Shown piece by piece: positions 29,654-40,538 of a stretch of 64,000 bases of DNA. Positions within the stretch are counted from its first letter, which is position 1. Every line of letters starts with the position of its first letter. Source of the DNA: an uncultured Candidatus Pelagibacter sp. (GTDB lineage Bacteria; Pseudomonadota; Alphaproteobacteria; Pelagibacterales; Pelagibacteraceae); contig CAJQSW010000005.1 in NCBI GenBank assembly GCA_905616455.1, positions 21,308 through 85,307 of the forward strand, written 5' to 3'. The translations under genes were made by a program, and so were the position numbers. A model generated the notes under the pieces. That model worked only from the letters and a program-made list of their open reading frames with translations, did not search any database and was not told the DNA's origin.

Positions 29654-30655
29654 TTGAAGAACGTAGCATCAAAAAAAATTAATTCTATTCTAAAATTTGT
29701 CTATTCTGATAGCAATTCTTTGAGCGTTATATTTCAAGATAATGATTTGCTGATGGGTGTTGTTGGCGAATTTAATAAAAATCTGAAAGAACTGGAAAAA
29801 ATTACTAATACCAATCTACATTCTAGGGGTAATTCTATTTTGATAAAATCAACACCAAAACAAAATGAAATTGTAAAAAACGCTATTCAATTTTTAGCCA
29901 ACCAGTTTATAAATAATGGTAGTATAGAAAAAAAAGATATAATCTCTTCTGTAGATAAATTTATGATAGAAGAAAAAGTAAAAAATCAAAATATTTCAGA
30001 CATAATTAAAACTCCTAAAAAATCAGTTATTCCAAGATCAGAAAGACAAAAAGAATATGTTAGAGCTTTAAGACAAAGTGATATTGTTATATCAGCTGGT
30101 CCTGCAGGAACTGGTAAAACATTTTTGGCTGTTGCAGTTGGATTGACACTGTTACTTGATAAAAAGATTGAAAGAATTATTTTATCAAGGCCAGCAGTGG
30201 AGGCTGGTGAAAGGTTAGGTTTTTTGCCAGGAGATATGAAGGAAAAAGTAGACCCTTATCTAAGGCCTTTATATGATTCTCTATATGATCTTTTTGACTT
30301 TGATAAAATTCAAAGAATGATTGAAGTTGGTGATATTGAAATAGCACCACTAGCGTTCATGAGGGGAAGGACTTTAAAAAATTCTTTTGCAATTTTAGAT
30401 GAGGCACAAAACGCAACAGATACACAGATTAAAATGTTTCTAACGCGTATTGGAGAGAATTCAAAGATTGTTATAAATGGTGATCCATCTCAAATTGATT
30501 TACCTCACAAGAATATGTCTGGATTAAATAGATCTAAAAAATTATTAGGACATTTAGATGAAATCTCAGTGATAGATTTTGATTACTCTGATGTAGTTAG
30601 ACATCCCCTAGTTTCCAAGATTGTAAGGGCATATTCAGATAAAGAAAATGATTAG
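29654..30655 (+). CDS. PhoH-like ATPase
   Basis: PhoH-family P-loop ATPase, proposed to act in RNA metabolism. An N-terminal RNA-binding-like segment (about 1-120) precedes the ATPase domain with VISAGPAGTGKTFLAVAVGL, LSRPAVEAGERLGFLPGDMKEKVDPYLRPLYD and FAILDEAQNAT (Walker B). The start is TTG at 29654, three bases after miaB stops; no in-frame ATG fits the N-terminus better. It overlaps ybeY by eight bases. The phoH-ybeY pairing is conserved in bacteria. Confidence 0.95.
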   Translation: MKNVASKKINSILKFVYSDSNSLSVIFQDNDLLMGVVGEFNKNLKELEKITNTNLHSRGNSILIKSTPKQNEIVKNAIQFLANQFINNGSIEKKDIISSVDKFMIEEKVKNQNISDIIKTPKKSVIPRSERQKEYVRALRQSDIVISAGPAGTGKTFLAVAVGLTLLLDKKIERIILSRPAVEAGERLGFLPGDMKEKVDPYLRPLYDSLYDLFDFDKIQRMIEVGDIEIAPLAFMRGRTLKNSFAILDEAQNATDTQIKMFLTRIGENSKIVINGDPSQIDLPHKNMSGLNRSKKLLGHLDEISVIDFDYSDVVRHPLVSKIVRAYSDKEND

Positions 30656-31118
30656 TATCGATGTAGTTTCCGAGAGTAATCTTTGGAGCAAAAAAATTAA
30701 AAAAACTAATGTTTTTTTTAACTCTTTGATAAAAGTTTTTCCAAAAAAATACAGATTTATTAAAAAAAAAGTAAGTTTAACAATCTTACTCTCAAATAAT
30801 AAAAATATTAAAAAATTGAATAAAAAATTTAGAAATAAAAATAAAGCTACAGATGTTTTGTCCTTTCCTTCTGAAAAAAAAATAAATATAAAAAAATCAC
30901 CCTATATTGGAGATATTATTATTAGTTACGATTTTATGAATAAACCTAAAACTTTAAGTATTCTAGAGTTTAAGAATAAAGTAACTAAAATTTTTATTCA
31001 CGGTTTTTTGCACTTGTTAGGTCATGATCACATTAAGTTAAAAGATTTTAAAGTGATGCTAATTGAAGAAGAAATGATTTATCAAACTATTAAAAAAAAG
31101 ATTGTCAAAATTGTTTAA
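30648..31118 (+). CDS. ybeY: Endoribonuclease YbeY
   Basis: Zinc-dependent endoribonuclease involved in 16S rRNA 3'-end maturation and ribosome quality control. The metal-binding motif is FIHGFLHLLGHDH (H-x3-H-x5-H pattern). The N-terminal half contains LLSNNKNIKKLNKKFRNKNKATDVLSFP, the other YbeY signature. The 156-residue length is normal. Its start overlaps phoH by eight bases. The Lnt start lies inside its last codons. The corC/ybeX gene that usually separates ybeY and lnt is not here. Confidence 0.96.
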   Translation: MISIDVVSESNLWSKKIKKTNVFFNSLIKVFPKKYRFIKKKVSLTILLSNNKNIKKLNKKFRNKNKATDVLSFPSEKKINIKKSPYIGDIIISYDFMNKPKTLSILEFKNKVTKIFIHGFLHLLGHDHIKLKDFKVMLIEEEMIYQTIKKKIVKIV

Positions 31119-32655
31119 AAAAAACTTTTTAAATTATCCTTATATTGTTTTTTTAGGAGCATTAAGCTCCTATAGTTTACCTCCATATAATTATTTTATA
31201 ATTAATTTCATTACTCTTTCTTTATTTTTTATTTTTATTTTTAATAAAAAAAAAAGAACATTTAACAATAAATCTTTTTTTCAGTATGGGTGGTGTTTTG
31301 GGTTTGGATATTTTTTATTTAGTCTATATTGGATAGTAATTTCATTGACTTTTGATCAGAGTTTTAAGTTTTTAATTCCAGTTGCTGTAATTTTATTGCC
31401 AGCTTTTTTGGCTATATTTTATGGTTTAATGACATATTTATTTTCAATTCTTTACTCAAAAAACGTAGCTAGTTCTTTTTTTATTTTTTCAACTTTATTT
31501 GGTACTACCGAATTTATCAGAGGAGCTGTACTTACAGGTTTTCCTTGGAATTTAATTTCATTTAGTTTTTCAAATAGTATTTATTTTATTCAAATTCTTT
31601 CTATGATTGGAACTTATTCATTTAATTTAATTTGTATTTCTCTATTTACTGTCCCCGCCTTGTTTATTTTAAGAAAATCCAGAACAGAAATTATGGTTTG
31701 TTTTTTATTTATCTTTGTTTCTGCTGGATTTTTAATATTTGGTCACATAAAAAATAATAATTATAATTCTTTAGAAAGTGTAAAAAACTCCTATACAATC
31801 AGGACCATATCACCAAATATTAGTCTAGATAGATTTTATTCAAAACAAGATGAGTTGAAAATAATTAATGAACTTATAGAGATAAGTGCTCCAACAAAAA
31901 ATGAGCCCACAATCTTTTTATGGCCAGAGGGAATTATTCCAGACAGTTATTTGAGAGGCATGAGCATTTATAAAAATCTATTCCTTAAAAACTTTGGGGA
32001 GCATGATTTAATTATCATGGGTCTAAATAGTGTAGAAAGAAAAAATGATAAAAATTTGATCTTTAATTCAATGGCTGTATTTAACAACAAGCTTGAGATC
32101 GTTGCAAAATATAATAAAGTTAATTTAGTACCATTTGGTGAATTCACCCCTCTCGAGAGCATTCTCAGCTTAATAGGCCTTAAAACTATAACAAATAGTT
32201 ATCAATCTTTTACTAGTGGAGAAGTCAGGTTACCACTGAATGTAAAAAGTAGTAAAATTGATTTAAATTTACTACCTTTAATTTGTTATGAAATAATTTA
32301 TTCAGGTAAGTTATCTAAAGATAGTAATTTTGATTATATAATTAATATTTCAGAAGATGGTTGGTTTGGAAATTCTATAGGTCCTAAGCAGCATTTTGCT
32401 CATAGCATATTTAGATCTATTGAGAGTGGCAAATATATAATTAGGTCTACAAATAATGGTATATCAGCTATTATTAATCCTATAGGAGTTGTAGAGCAAG
32501 AAGTGAAATTTGGGTCAACAGGATATGTGGAGCTAACTGAGAGTAAATTAGTTAAATCCACACCTTTTATGCTGCATGGGAATAAAATTTTTTTAATATT
32601 AATTTTAGTATATATTTTTTTAATTTTTTCATTTAATAGACTTAAATATGAGTAA
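31102..32655 (+). CDS. lnt: Apolipoprotein N-acyltransferase
   Basis: Inner membrane enzyme adding the third acyl chain to lipoproteins. Six or so membrane segments occupy about residues 1-215, and a nitrilase-like periplasmic domain follows (about 230-490). The catalytic triad can be read as Glu in [10 protein letters not shown], Lys in [12 protein letters not shown] and Cys in [10 protein letters not shown] final membrane helix closes the protein. The likely start is TTG at 31102, overlapping ybeY by 17 bases, or a second TTG at 31111. Substrates in this window include LptE, LptM, the BON protein and the DUF3576 protein. Confidence 0.94.
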   Translation: MSKLFKKNFLNYPYIVFLGALSSYSLPPYNYFIINFITLSLFFIFIFNKKKRTFNNKSFFQYGWCFGFGYFLFSLYWIVISLTFDQSFKFLIPVAVILLPAFLAIFYGLMTYLFSILYSKNVASSFFIFSTLFGTTEFIRGAVLTGFPWNLISFSFSNSIYFIQILSMIGTYSFNLICISLFTVPALFILRKSRTEIMVCFLFIFVSAGFLIFGHIKNNNYNSLESVKNSYTIRTISPNISLDRFYSKQDELKIINELIEISAPTKNEPTIFLWPEGIIPDSYLRGMSIYKNLFLKNFGEHDLIIMGLNSVERKNDKNLIFNSMAVFNNKLEIVAKYNKVNLVPFGEFTPLESILSLIGLKTITNSYQSFTSGEVRLPLNVKSSKIDLNLLPLICYEIIYSGKLSKDSNFDYIINISEDGWFGNSIGPKQHFAHSIFRSIESGKYIIRSTNNGISAIINPIGVVEQEVKFGSTGYVELTESKLVKSTPFMLHGNKIFLILILVYIFLIFSFNRLKYE

Positions 32656-33817
32656 TTTAAAAAATTTTCTATTCACTAGTGAATCAGTTTCAGAAGGACA
32701 TCCTGACAAAGTATCAGACCGTATATCAGACATGGTAGTAGACAGCTATCTTGCTGAAGATCCTTTTTCTAGAGTTGCATGCGAAACGTTAACCACAACA
32801 AACAAGGTTATTCTTGCTGGAGAAGTAAGAGGTCCAGAGATCAAAAAAGAAGATCTTATTCAAAAAGTTAGAGAATGTATTAAAGATATTGGTTATGACC
32901 AAGAAGGTTTTACATGGAGAGAAGCAACAAAGATAGAAAGTCACCTTCATGCACAATCTACAGACATAGCTATGGGTGTAGATTCCAAAGACAATAAAGA
33001 TGAGGGGGCAGGTGACCAAGGAATAATGTTTGGATATGCATGTAACGAGACAGAAGAACTAATGCCAGCACCTATTCACTATTCACATAAAATTTTAAGA
33101 CTAATGGCAGAGGATAGAAAGTCTGGAATATTAAAAAATATAGAGCCAGATTCAAAGAGCCAAGTTACTTTTGAATATAATGATGGCAAACCAACTAAAG
33201 TTAAATCAGTTGTTATATCTTCACAACATTCTGCAGATATAGATCAGGCTAAAGTTAGAGAATTATTAACACCATATATGTTAAAATCAATTCCAGAAAA
33301 ATTTTTAAAAGATTTTGATGAAAAAGAATTTTATGTAAATCCAACTGGAAATTTTGTAATAGGTGGACCAGATGGAGATTGTGGTTTAACAGGTAGAAAA
33401 ATTATTGTTGATACTTATGGTGGAGCAGCTCCGCATGGTGGAGGAGCTTTTTCTGGTAAAGATCCAACAAAAGTAGATAGATCAGCAGCTTATGTAGCAC
33501 GATACATTGCAAAAAATGTTGTTGCTTCTAATATTTCTGAAAAATGTTTAATTCAATTAGCATATGCAATTGGAGTTTCTAAACCCCTATCAATATATGT
33601 AGATTTATTTGATAACGATTTAGAAAAAAATAAATTTGTTTTAGAAAAAATTTCACAAAATTTTGATTTAAGTCCAAGAGGTATAAGAGAAATGCTGGGT
33701 TTAAATAAACCCATTTATGAGAAAACAGCTGCTTATGGACACTTTGGAAGAATGCCAGAAGCAGATGGGTCATTTTCTTGGGAAAAAGCAGATAAAAAAG
33801 GTGTTTTTTCTAAATAG
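32648..33817 (+). CDS. metK: S-adenosylmethionine synthetase
   Basis: Makes SAM from methionine and ATP. Signatures are [35 protein letters not shown] and [29 protein letters not shown]. Its 389 residues match the family. The start overlaps lnt by eight bases, so there is no leader and no room for a SAM riboswitch directly upstream. SAM made here serves MiaB, RsmI and UbiE in the same window. The following 97-base spacer holds a terminator-like hairpin. Confidence 0.98.
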   Translation: MSNLKNFLFTSESVSEGHPDKVSDRISDMVVDSYLAEDPFSRVACETLTTTNKVILAGEVRGPEIKKEDLIQKVRECIKDIGYDQEGFTWREATKIESHLHAQSTDIAMGVDSKDNKDEGAGDQGIMFGYACNETEELMPAPIHYSHKILRLMAEDRKSGILKNIEPDSKSQVTFEYNDGKPTKVKSVVISSQHSADIDQAKVRELLTPYMLKSIPEKFLKDFDEKEFYVNPTGNFVIGGPDGDCGLTGRKIIVDTYGGAAPHGGGAFSGKDPTKVDRSAAYVARYIAKNVVASNISEKCLIQLAYAIGVSKPLSIYVDLFDNDLEKNKFVLEKISQNFDLSPRGIREMLGLNKPIYEKTAAYGHFGRMPEADGSFSWEKADKKGVFSK

Positions 33818-33874
33818 TTCTTATTGTATTAAAAAAAATTCTTTATATATTGCCCTTATATTATTGAAATTACA

Positions 33875-33900
33875 GAATGGGCTGAAGCCCATTTTTTTTT
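33875..33900 (+). terminator. Hairpin plus U-run directly before nusA
   Basis: AATGGGC (33876-33882) pairs with GCCCATT (33887-33893) around the loop TGAA, followed by nine T residues (33892-33900). Immediately after comes GGAG, the nusA ribosome site. It has the form of an intrinsic terminator and could both end the metK transcript and act as an attenuator in the nusA leader. Confidence 0.75.
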
Positions 33901-33914
33901 GGAGTTGATAAAAT

Positions 33915-35468
33915 ATGTTAAATAGAAGATCTGACAAACTAGAATTATTAAGAATAGCTGAGGCTGTAGCCTTAGAAAAATCTATAGATAAAGAATTAAT
34001 TATAGATTCTATGGAAACTGGAATTGCGAAAGCTGCAAAATCTAAATTTGGTCAGGACAATGAAATCAAAGTTTTAATAGATAGAGAGAATGGTGACATT
34101 GGAATTTTTAGAAAATTAACAGTTGTAGAAAAGCCAGAAAATATAAATATAGAAATTAACCTTCAAGATGCGATTATTTTGAATGAAGAAAACAAAGATA
34201 AAAAAATTGGTGATGAAATTTTACAACCACTACCCTCTTTTGATTTTGGTCGAATTGCTGCACAGACTGCAAAACAAGTTATCAGTTTTAACGTAAGAGA
34301 AGCAGAGCGTGAAAGACAATATAATGACTTTGTAGATAAAAAAGATTCAATCTTAAGTGGTATCGTTAAGCGTTTAGAGTTTGGAAACGTAATAGTTGAT
34401 TTAGGAAGAACTGAAGCAATTATTCAAAAAAATGAAATGATCCCTAGAGAAAATATTAAACCTGGCGATAGAATTAAAGCTTATTGTTATGATGTAAAAA
34501 GAGAACCAAGAGGGCAACAAATATTTTTATCAAGAGCTCATACAAAATTCATGGAAAAATTATTTATCCAAGAAGTCCCAGAAATTTATGATGGTTTAAT
34601 TGAAATTAAATCTTCAGCAAGAGACCCAGGAAGTAGAGCAAAAATTTGTGTTAAAGCAGTTGATACTTCACTAGATCCAGTAGGAGCTTGCGTTGGTATG
34701 AGAGGATCAAGAGTTCAAGCAGTAGTTAATGAACTACAAGGGGAAAAAATAGATATTGTTAATTGGTCTGAAGATCCAGCAATAGTAGTTTCAAATGCAT
34801 TGTCACCAGCAGAAGTTCAAAGAGTAAATGTTGATAGTATTGCAAAAAAATTAGATGTAATTTTAACTGAAGAAAATTTAAGTAAGGCAATTGGTCGTAG
34901 AGGTCAAAATGTTAGATTGGCCACAAAATTATTAAATTATGAAATTAATATAATGACAGACGCAGAAGATTCAGAAAGAAGACAGTTAGAGTTTAAAGAA
35001 AAAACTGAAAATTTTGTTAAAAACCTAGAATTAGACGAAACTTTGGGACAATTACTTGTGGCTGAAGGGTTTTCCTCAATTTCAGATATTAAAGATAGCA
35101 CGCCGGAAAATTTAATGAAAATTGAAGGTATAGAAGAAGATACTGCTAAGGCTTTGATAGAGAGAGCAAAAGATTTTTACCAAAAAGATCAAGAAGATAT
35201 TACAAAACGAATTAAAGATTTAGGATTACAGGACGATCTTATAAATCACAAAGGATTAACTCCAGGGATGTTAGTTACCCTAGGGGAACAAAAGATTTTA
35301 AAACTAGAAGATTTTGCAGACCTTGCATCTGACGAATTAACAGGTGGATATGATATTGTAAAAGGTGAAAGAATTAAAATTCAAGGATACCTTGAGGATT
35401 TTGCTTTATCAAAAACTGAAGCAGATGAACTAATTATGTCTGCGAGAAATATAATTTATAAAGATTGA
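33915..35468 (+). CDS. nusA: Transcription termination/antitermination protein NusA
   Basis: RNA polymerase-associated factor. An N-terminal polymerase-binding domain (1-125), an S1 domain (from about 135, GIVKRLEFGNVIVDLG) and two KH domains (CVGMRGSRVQAVVNELQGEKIDIV, IGRRGQNVRLATKLLNYEI) are present. Two C-terminal acidic repeats with helix-hairpin-helix character follow (LLVAEGFSSISDIKDSTPENLMKIEGI; GMLVTLGEQKILKLEDFADL). It has 517 residues and a GGAG ribosome site 10 bases before the ATG. The rimP gene normally in front of nusA is missing. infB follows after 10 bases. Confidence 0.97.
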   Translation: MLNRRSDKLELLRIAEAVALEKSIDKELIIDSMETGIAKAAKSKFGQDNEIKVLIDRENGDIGIFRKLTVVEKPENINIEINLQDAIILNEENKDKKIGDEILQPLPSFDFGRIAAQTAKQVISFNVREAERERQYNDFVDKKDSILSGIVKRLEFGNVIVDLGRTEAIIQKNEMIPRENIKPGDRIKAYCYDVKREPRGQQIFLSRAHTKFMEKLFIQEVPEIYDGLIEIKSSARDPGSRAKICVKAVDTSLDPVGACVGMRGSRVQAVVNELQGEKIDIVNWSEDPAIVVSNALSPAEVQRVNVDSIAKKLDVILTEENLSKAIGRRGQNVRLATKLLNYEINIMTDAEDSERRQLEFKEKTENFVKNLELDETLGQLLVAEGFSSISDIKDSTPENLMKIEGIEEDTAKALIERAKDFYQKDQEDITKRIKDLGLQDDLINHKGLTPGMLVTLGEQKILKLEDFADLASDELTGGYDIVKGERIKIQGYLEDFALSKTEADELIMSARNIIYKD

Positions 35469-35478
35469 GTAATGAAAT

Positions 35479-37683
35479 ATGGACAACAAAAAAACAAAAT
35501 TAACACTTTCTGGTATAGCCAAGAAATCGATAGATAATATAGAGTTAGCTAAAACTCAAAGTAAAAACTCAGTTGTAATTGAAAAAAAACCTAGCAGATT
35601 TGTTCCAAGAGGTAATTTTAGTAGACCTTCAAGCGTAAGATCAAAACCAGCAGTAAGCACTACTGGGAGCTTTGCTCCAAGAACTGCTTCAACACCCAAA
35701 CCGTCCTCTCCAATAACTAATGATTATGAGAAACGTAAACTAGCCGAACAAAGAGCAACCAGAAGACTTAAAGGTGAGTCGGGAAAACCCGATACAAAAA
35801 AAAGAGAATTGAAGCTAACAGTTTCAAGGGCTTTAAGTGATGAGATTGAAGCAAGGTCAAGAAGCATGGCCTCACTTAAAAGAGCAAAGTTAAAAGAAAA
35901 TAGAGAACTTACTAAAGAAGAAATTCAAGAAAGTTTAAAACCAATAAAGAGAGATGTTAATATTCCTGAGTCCATTACGGTTAGAGAGCTAGCTAATAGG
36001 ATGGCTGAACAATCTAATAATGTTATAAAATTTTTATTTGGAATGGGGGTAACGGTTACCATTAACCAAACATTAGCAGCAGATACAGCAGAGTATTTAG
36101 TAAAAGAATTTGGCCACAATCCTATAAGAGAAACAAAAGCTGAAGAGATTATTCAAAAAATTAAAGAGTCTAGATCTGAAAACCTAAAAAATAGACCACC
36201 AATAGTAACGGTAATGGGCCATGTAGATCATGGTAAAACTTCAGTACTAGATGTTTTAAGAAGTGCAAATGTTGTGCTTGGAGAGTTTGGTGGAATTACA
36301 CAGCACATTGGTGCTTATCAAATAGAGCACGAATCAAATAAAATAACCTTTATAGATACACCAGGCCACGCTGCATTTACTGAGATGAGAGCCAGAGGAT
36401 CAAAACTAACAGATGTTGTAGTGTTAGTTGTTGCAGCAGATGATGGAGTTAAACCTCAAACAATCGAGTCTATAAAGCATGCAAAAGCTGCAAATGTACC
36501 AATAGTTGTAGCTATAAATAAATGTGATTTACCAGAGGCAGATCCACAAAAAATTAAAAACCAACTTTTAGAGTATGAACTTATTGCAGAAGATTTATCA
36601 GGAGATACTTTGATGGTTGAGATATCTGCAAAAACCAAAAAGAATTTAGATAAATTAGTAGAAGCCGTTGTGTTACAAGCTGAAATTTTAGATCTTAAAA
36701 CTGATTTTGAATCTAAAGCAACAGGAATTGTTTTAGAATCAAAAATTGATGTAGGTAGAGGAGCTGTAGCAACTGTTGTGGTAACATCAGGAACAATTAA
36801 AAGAGGTGATTTTTTTGTTAGTGGATTAAAATGGGGAAAAGTAAGAGCTTTAATTGATGATAAAGGAAAAATAATTAATGAAGCACCACCATCAACACCT
36901 GTTGAAATTTTAGGAATTAATGGAGCTGCAAAATCAGGGGATGATTTTATTGTGGTAGATTCTGAAAAAGAGGCAAAAACATTAAGTGAAAACAGAGCTG
37001 ATGAAACCAAAACAGGAGGAAGCCCCCTAACTCTTGCAACACAAGATTCTGCTTTTACAGATAAATCTGCTGCTGAATTGAATATTATTATAAAATCAGA
37101 CGTACATGGATCTGCTGAAGCAATTAAAGGTGCAATCAATCAAATTAAACATGATGAGGTTAAACCTAAAATTATTTTATCAGATATTGGAATGGTAACA
37201 GAAACTGATGTGACTCTAGCAAAAGCATCCAATGCTACTCTCATTGCATTTAATGTTAAGCCTAGCAAAGAAGCAAAAAAATTAGCAGAGAATGAAAAAA
37301 TTAAAATCTCATCATATAATATTATTTATGAAGTTTTAGATTATATTAAATTGAGAATGTCAGGACTCCTTGCTCCAGATGTTAAAGAAACAATTAATGG
37401 TACAGCTCAAATCTTAGAAATCTTCAAAGTTTCAGGAACAGGAAAGGTTGCAGGTTCTAAGGTAACCGAAGGTGAAATAGCCAGTGGTGCAAATGCCAGA
37501 TTGATTAGGGATGGAGCAATCATTTATACCGGTAAGATCAGTACAATTTTCAGAGAAAAAGATCAGGCTAAACAGGTTAGTAATGGTCAGGAATGTGGAA
37601 TAACACTCAAAGACTTTATTGATTTTCAAAAAAATGATACAATAGAGGCTTATAGCACTACTTCTACTGAGAGAACGGTATAA
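35479..37683 (+). CDS. infB: Translation initiation factor IF-2
   Basis: GTPase that places initiator tRNA on the ribosome. The G domain shows [19 protein letters not shown] (G1), [11 protein letters not shown] (G2), [17 protein letters not shown] (G3) and INKCDLPEA (G4). It is followed by domains II-IV. The N-terminal extension (about 1-165) is short, basic and Ser/Pro-rich, and the IF2_N module includes [20 protein letters not shown]. The total of 734 is compact compared with about 890 in E. coli. ylxR, often between nusA and infB, is missing. The last base overlaps the rbfA start. Confidence 0.98.
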   Translation: MDNKKTKLTLSGIAKKSIDNIELAKTQSKNSVVIEKKPSRFVPRGNFSRPSSVRSKPAVSTTGSFAPRTASTPKPSSPITNDYEKRKLAEQRATRRLKGESGKPDTKKRELKLTVSRALSDEIEARSRSMASLKRAKLKENRELTKEEIQESLKPIKRDVNIPESITVRELANRMAEQSNNVIKFLFGMGVTVTINQTLAADTAEYLVKEFGHNPIRETKAEEIIQKIKESRSENLKNRPPIVTVMGHVDHGKTSVLDVLRSANVVLGEFGGITQHIGAYQIEHESNKITFIDTPGHAAFTEMRARGSKLTDVVVLVVAADDGVKPQTIESIKHAKAANVPIVVAINKCDLPEADPQKIKNQLLEYELIAEDLSGDTLMVEISAKTKKNLDKLVEAVVLQAEILDLKTDFESKATGIVLESKIDVGRGAVATVVVTSGTIKRGDFFVSGLKWGKVRALIDDKGKIINEAPPSTPVEILGINGAAKSGDDFIVVDSEKEAKTLSENRADETKTGGSPLTLATQDSAFTDKSAAELNIIIKSDVHGSAEAIKGAINQIKHDEVKPKIILSDIGMVTETDVTLAKASNATLIAFNVKPSKEAKKLAENEKIKISSYNIIYEVLDYIKLRMSGLLAPDVKETINGTAQILEIFKVSGTGKVAGSKVTEGEIASGANARLIRDGAIIYTGKISTIFREKDQAKQVSNGQECGITLKDFIDFQKNDTIEAYSTTSTERTV

Positions 37684-38051
37684 TGGTAGATAAAACAGGA
37701 AAACCAGTATCACAAAGACAATTACGTGTTGGAGAGATGATTAAGCAATCTTTAGGCATGATTTTTGCTAGAAATGAAGCTAAGGTGCCAAATTTAGAAA
37801 CTAACACTGTTACGGTTACAGAAGTAAAAATGAGTCAAGACCTTAAAATTGCAAAAGCGTATGTATTACCTCTAGGGGGAAAAGATACAGAAAAAGTTAT
37901 TAAAAAATTAAAAGAATATTCTTTTTTAATTAGAAAAGTTTTATCTAAAAAAGTATTTATGAAATATATACCAAAGATACTTTTTGCTAAAGATGACTCT
38001 TTTGAATACGCAGAAAAAATAGAAAGTTTAATAAAACAAACAAACAAATAG
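37683..38051 (+). CDS. rbfA: Ribosome-binding factor A
   Basis: Assembly factor for the 30S subunit that binds near helix 1 of 16S rRNA. The KH-like fold shows SQRQLRVGEMIKQSLGMIF, TVTVTEVKMSQDLKIAKAYVLPLG and KYIPKILFAKDDSFEYAEKIESLI, all matching RbfA. It has 122 residues. The ATG overlaps the infB stop in TAATG, indicating coupling. rpsO follows after 13 bases; truB, commonly located between them, is absent. Confidence 0.95.
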   Translation: MVDKTGKPVSQRQLRVGEMIKQSLGMIFARNEAKVPNLETNTVTVTEVKMSQDLKIAKAYVLPLGGKDTEKVIKKLKEYSFLIRKVLSKKVFMKYIPKILFAKDDSFEYAEKIESLIKQTNK

Positions 38052-38064
38052 GAAAATAAATAGT

Positions 38065-38313
38065 ATGACGAATAAAGCAGAAGAATTAAAAATGCATGAA
38101 AAGGACACTGGTTCTTCAGAGGTACAAATTGCATTATTAACAGGTAAAATTGAAACTCTTTCAGCACACATTAAGCAATTCAAAAAAGATAAACACTCTT
38201 CAGTTGGATTGTTAAGAGCAGTAAATAGAAGAAAAAAATTGTTAGAATATTTAAAGAAAAATAAATTCGATTCTTACAAAAATGTATTAACACAATTAAA
38301 TTTAAGAAAATAG
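38065..38313 (+). CDS. rpsO: Small ribosomal subunit protein uS15
   Basis: Primary 16S rRNA-binding protein of the 30S platform. The core HEKDTGSSEVQIALLTGKIETLSAHIKQFKKDKHSSVGLLRAVNRRKKLLEYLKK is diagnostic. With 82 residues it is a little shorter than the usual 88-89 because the N-terminal helix is trimmed. It lies between rbfA and pnp, the normal pairing with polynucleotide phosphorylase, which in enterics processes the rpsO message. Confidence 0.97.
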   Translation: MTNKAEELKMHEKDTGSSEVQIALLTGKIETLSAHIKQFKKDKHSSVGLLRAVNRRKKLLEYLKKNKFDSYKNVLTQLNLRK

Positions 38314-38334
38314 ATAGAAGGAAACGGAAAATAA

Positions 38335-40425
38335 ATGTTCAAAGTATATAAGAAGGAAATTGAAGTAGCAGGAAAGAAAATAAGTTTAGAGACAGGTAAA
38401 GTAGCAAGACAAGCTGATGGAGCAATAATTGCAACGTGTGGTGAAACAGTTATTTTAGCAACAGTAGTAGGAGCAAAAAGAGTAAATCCAGATATGGATT
38501 ATTTTCCGCTATCTGTAAATTACCAAGAAAAATATTATGCAGGTGGTAAAATTCCTGGAGGATATTTTAAAAGAGAAGCAAGGCCAACTGAAAGTGAACA
38601 ATTGATCTCAAGATTAATTGACAGACCAATCAGACCTTTGTTTCCAAGTGAATTTAAAAATGAAGTTCAGTTATTACCAACGGTAATTTCATATGACAAA
38701 GACAATCAACCAGATATTTTAGCAATTACAGCTTCTTCAGCGGCACTAGCTATTTCAGGAATGCCGTTTATGGGTCCTGTGGGTGCTTCAAGAGTCGGTT
38801 TAGTTGATGGTAAATACATTTTAAATCCGTCAAAAGCAGAACTAGAAAACTCTACTTTAGACTTAGTTGTAGCAGGTACTAAAGATGCTGTGCTTATGGT
38901 TGAGTCTGAAACATCAGGTTTAACTGAAGAAGTAATGTTAGATGCAGTCAAGTTTGGTCATAAAGGTTTTGTTCCAGTAATTGAAATGATTGAGGAACTT
39001 GCAAAAGAATGCAGAAAGCCAGAATGGACTGTTGAAAAGAAAGATTTATCTGAAGTTAAGAAAAAACTTGAAGAAAATTTTACAGCAGATTTAACTAAAG
39101 CCTTTGGAACAATAGACAAACAGGATAGATCAAATCAAATTTCAGAAATTTCTGATAAAGCCAAGCAGCTTTTTGCAGATGATGAAAATTATTCTGATTT
39201 TAATGTTAATGATGAATTAAAAAATCTTGAAAAGAAAATCGTTAGAACTGACATTCTTAAAAACAAAAAAAGAATTGATGGTAGAGGTTTAGCTGACGTA
39301 AGAGCTATTGAGTGTGAAGTTGGTGTTTTACCAAGAACTCATGGATCAGCTTTATTTACTAGAGGTGAAACACAAGCGATTGTTACTACTACTTTAGGTA
39401 CATCTGATGATGAACAAAGATTGGAAAGTTTAGATGGACAGCATAGAGAAAGATTTATGCTTCATTACAACTTCCCTCCTTTCTCAGTCGGTGAAACTGG
39501 AAGAATTGGAACTGGAAGACGTGAAGTTGGCCATGGAAAATTAGCATGGAGAGCAATTAATTCTTCATTACCTGCAAAAGAAGAGTTCCCTTACACTTTC
39601 AGAGTAGTGTCAGATATTACAGAATCTAATGGTTCTTCTTCAATGGCGAGTGTTTGTGGTGCATCTCTTGCGTTAATGGATGCTGGTGTGCCGATTAAAG
39701 AACCAGTTGCAGGTATTGCAATGGGATTAATTAAAGAAGGTGATGATTTTAGTGTCTTGTCAGATATTTTAGGTGATGAAGATCATCTGGGAGACATGGA
39801 CTTTAAGGTTGCTGGAACTAAAGATGGAATTACTTCACTTCAAATGGATATCAAAATTACGGGTATCACATTTGAAATCATGGAGCAGGCTTTAAAACAA
39901 GCTAAAGAAGGAAGAGTTCATATCTTAGGTGAAATGAATAAAGTTCTAAGTGAATCAAGAGCTGATGTTGGTGAACACACTCCAAAAATGGAACAAATTA
40001 CAGTTGATAAAAAAGATATCGCAGCAGTGATTGGAAAAGGTGGAGCAACAATTAGAGAGATTGTTGAAAAATCAGGTGCTAAACTCGATGTGAATGACGA
40101 TGGTGTAGTAACCGTTGCTGCTCCAGACGAAGAGTCTAGAAATATTGCTATGCAAATGATTAAAGATATTATTGCCAAACCTGAGATGAATAAAATCTAC
40201 ACAGGTAAAGTAATGAAAATTATGGAATTTGGTGCTTTTGTTAACTTCTTAGGTAAACAAGATGGTCTTGTTCATATCTCAGAACTTGCTGCTAAAAGAG
40301 TGGAAAAAGTTACCGATGTTGTAAAAGAAGGTGATGAGGTTACTGTTAAAGTAATTGGCTTTGATAGAGGTAAAGTTAAACTTTCTATGAAACAAGCAAC
40401 TACTGAGACAGAAGCTAAAGCTTAA
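38335..40425 (+). CDS. pnp: Polyribonucleotide nucleotidyltransferase (PNPase)
   Basis: Phosphorolytic 3'-to-5' exoribonuclease of the degradosome. It has two RNase PH domains (about 1-220 and 310-545, with [34 protein letters not shown]), a KH domain ([22 protein letters not shown]) and an S1 domain ([30 protein letters not shown]). The length of 696 is standard. A purine-rich ribosome site precedes the ATG. A terminator at 40447-40477 closes the long forward gene block. Confidence 0.98.
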   Translation: MFKVYKKEIEVAGKKISLETGKVARQADGAIIATCGETVILATVVGAKRVNPDMDYFPLSVNYQEKYYAGGKIPGGYFKREARPTESEQLISRLIDRPIRPLFPSEFKNEVQLLPTVISYDKDNQPDILAITASSAALAISGMPFMGPVGASRVGLVDGKYILNPSKAELENSTLDLVVAGTKDAVLMVESETSGLTEEVMLDAVKFGHKGFVPVIEMIEELAKECRKPEWTVEKKDLSEVKKKLEENFTADLTKAFGTIDKQDRSNQISEISDKAKQLFADDENYSDFNVNDELKNLEKKIVRTDILKNKKRIDGRGLADVRAIECEVGVLPRTHGSALFTRGETQAIVTTTLGTSDDEQRLESLDGQHRERFMLHYNFPPFSVGETGRIGTGRREVGHGKLAWRAINSSLPAKEEFPYTFRVVSDITESNGSSSMASVCGASLALMDAGVPIKEPVAGIAMGLIKEGDDFSVLSDILGDEDHLGDMDFKVAGTKDGITSLQMDIKITGITFEIMEQALKQAKEGRVHILGEMNKVLSESRADVGEHTPKMEQITVDKKDIAAVIGKGGATIREIVEKSGAKLDVNDDGVVTVAAPDEESRNIAMQMIKDIIAKPEMNKIYTGKVMKIMEFGAFVNFLGKQDGLVHISELAAKRVEKVTDVVKEGDEVTVKVIGFDRGKVKLSMKQATTETEAKA

Positions 40426-40446
40426 TAACCTAAATTGAAATTCTAA

Positions 40447-40477
40447 ACCCCTGGAATGAAAGTTCTGGGGGTTTTTT
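40447..40477 (+). terminator. Rho-independent terminator after pnp
   Basis: ACCCCTGGAA (40447-40456) pairs with TTCTGGGGGT (40463-40472) around TGAAAG, giving a 10-bp stem with two G-T pairs, followed by six T residues. It is placed 22 bases past the pnp stop and ends the nusA-pnp transcript. Confidence 0.88.
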
Positions 40478-40538
40478 CATTAATAAAAACTTTAGACATT
40501 TAATTCTCTAAAATATTTTTACTAAATTTAATTATATT

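Noticed and set aside
32600..32660. SAM riboswitch upstream of metK
   Set aside because: metK overlaps lnt by eight bases, and no riboswitch-like structure can be made from the coding sequence by eye.
33717..33908. A 63-codon forward frame crossing the metK end and the metK-nusA spacer
   Set aside because: It overlaps metK in another frame and continues into the hairpin; no family resemblance. The spacer shows no remnant of rimP or trmB that I can recognise.
36456..37139. A 227-codon open frame antisense to infB
   Set aside because: It mirrors the infB coding sequence, has a Ser/Thr/Pro-rich composition typical of reverse frames and no domain or ribosome site.
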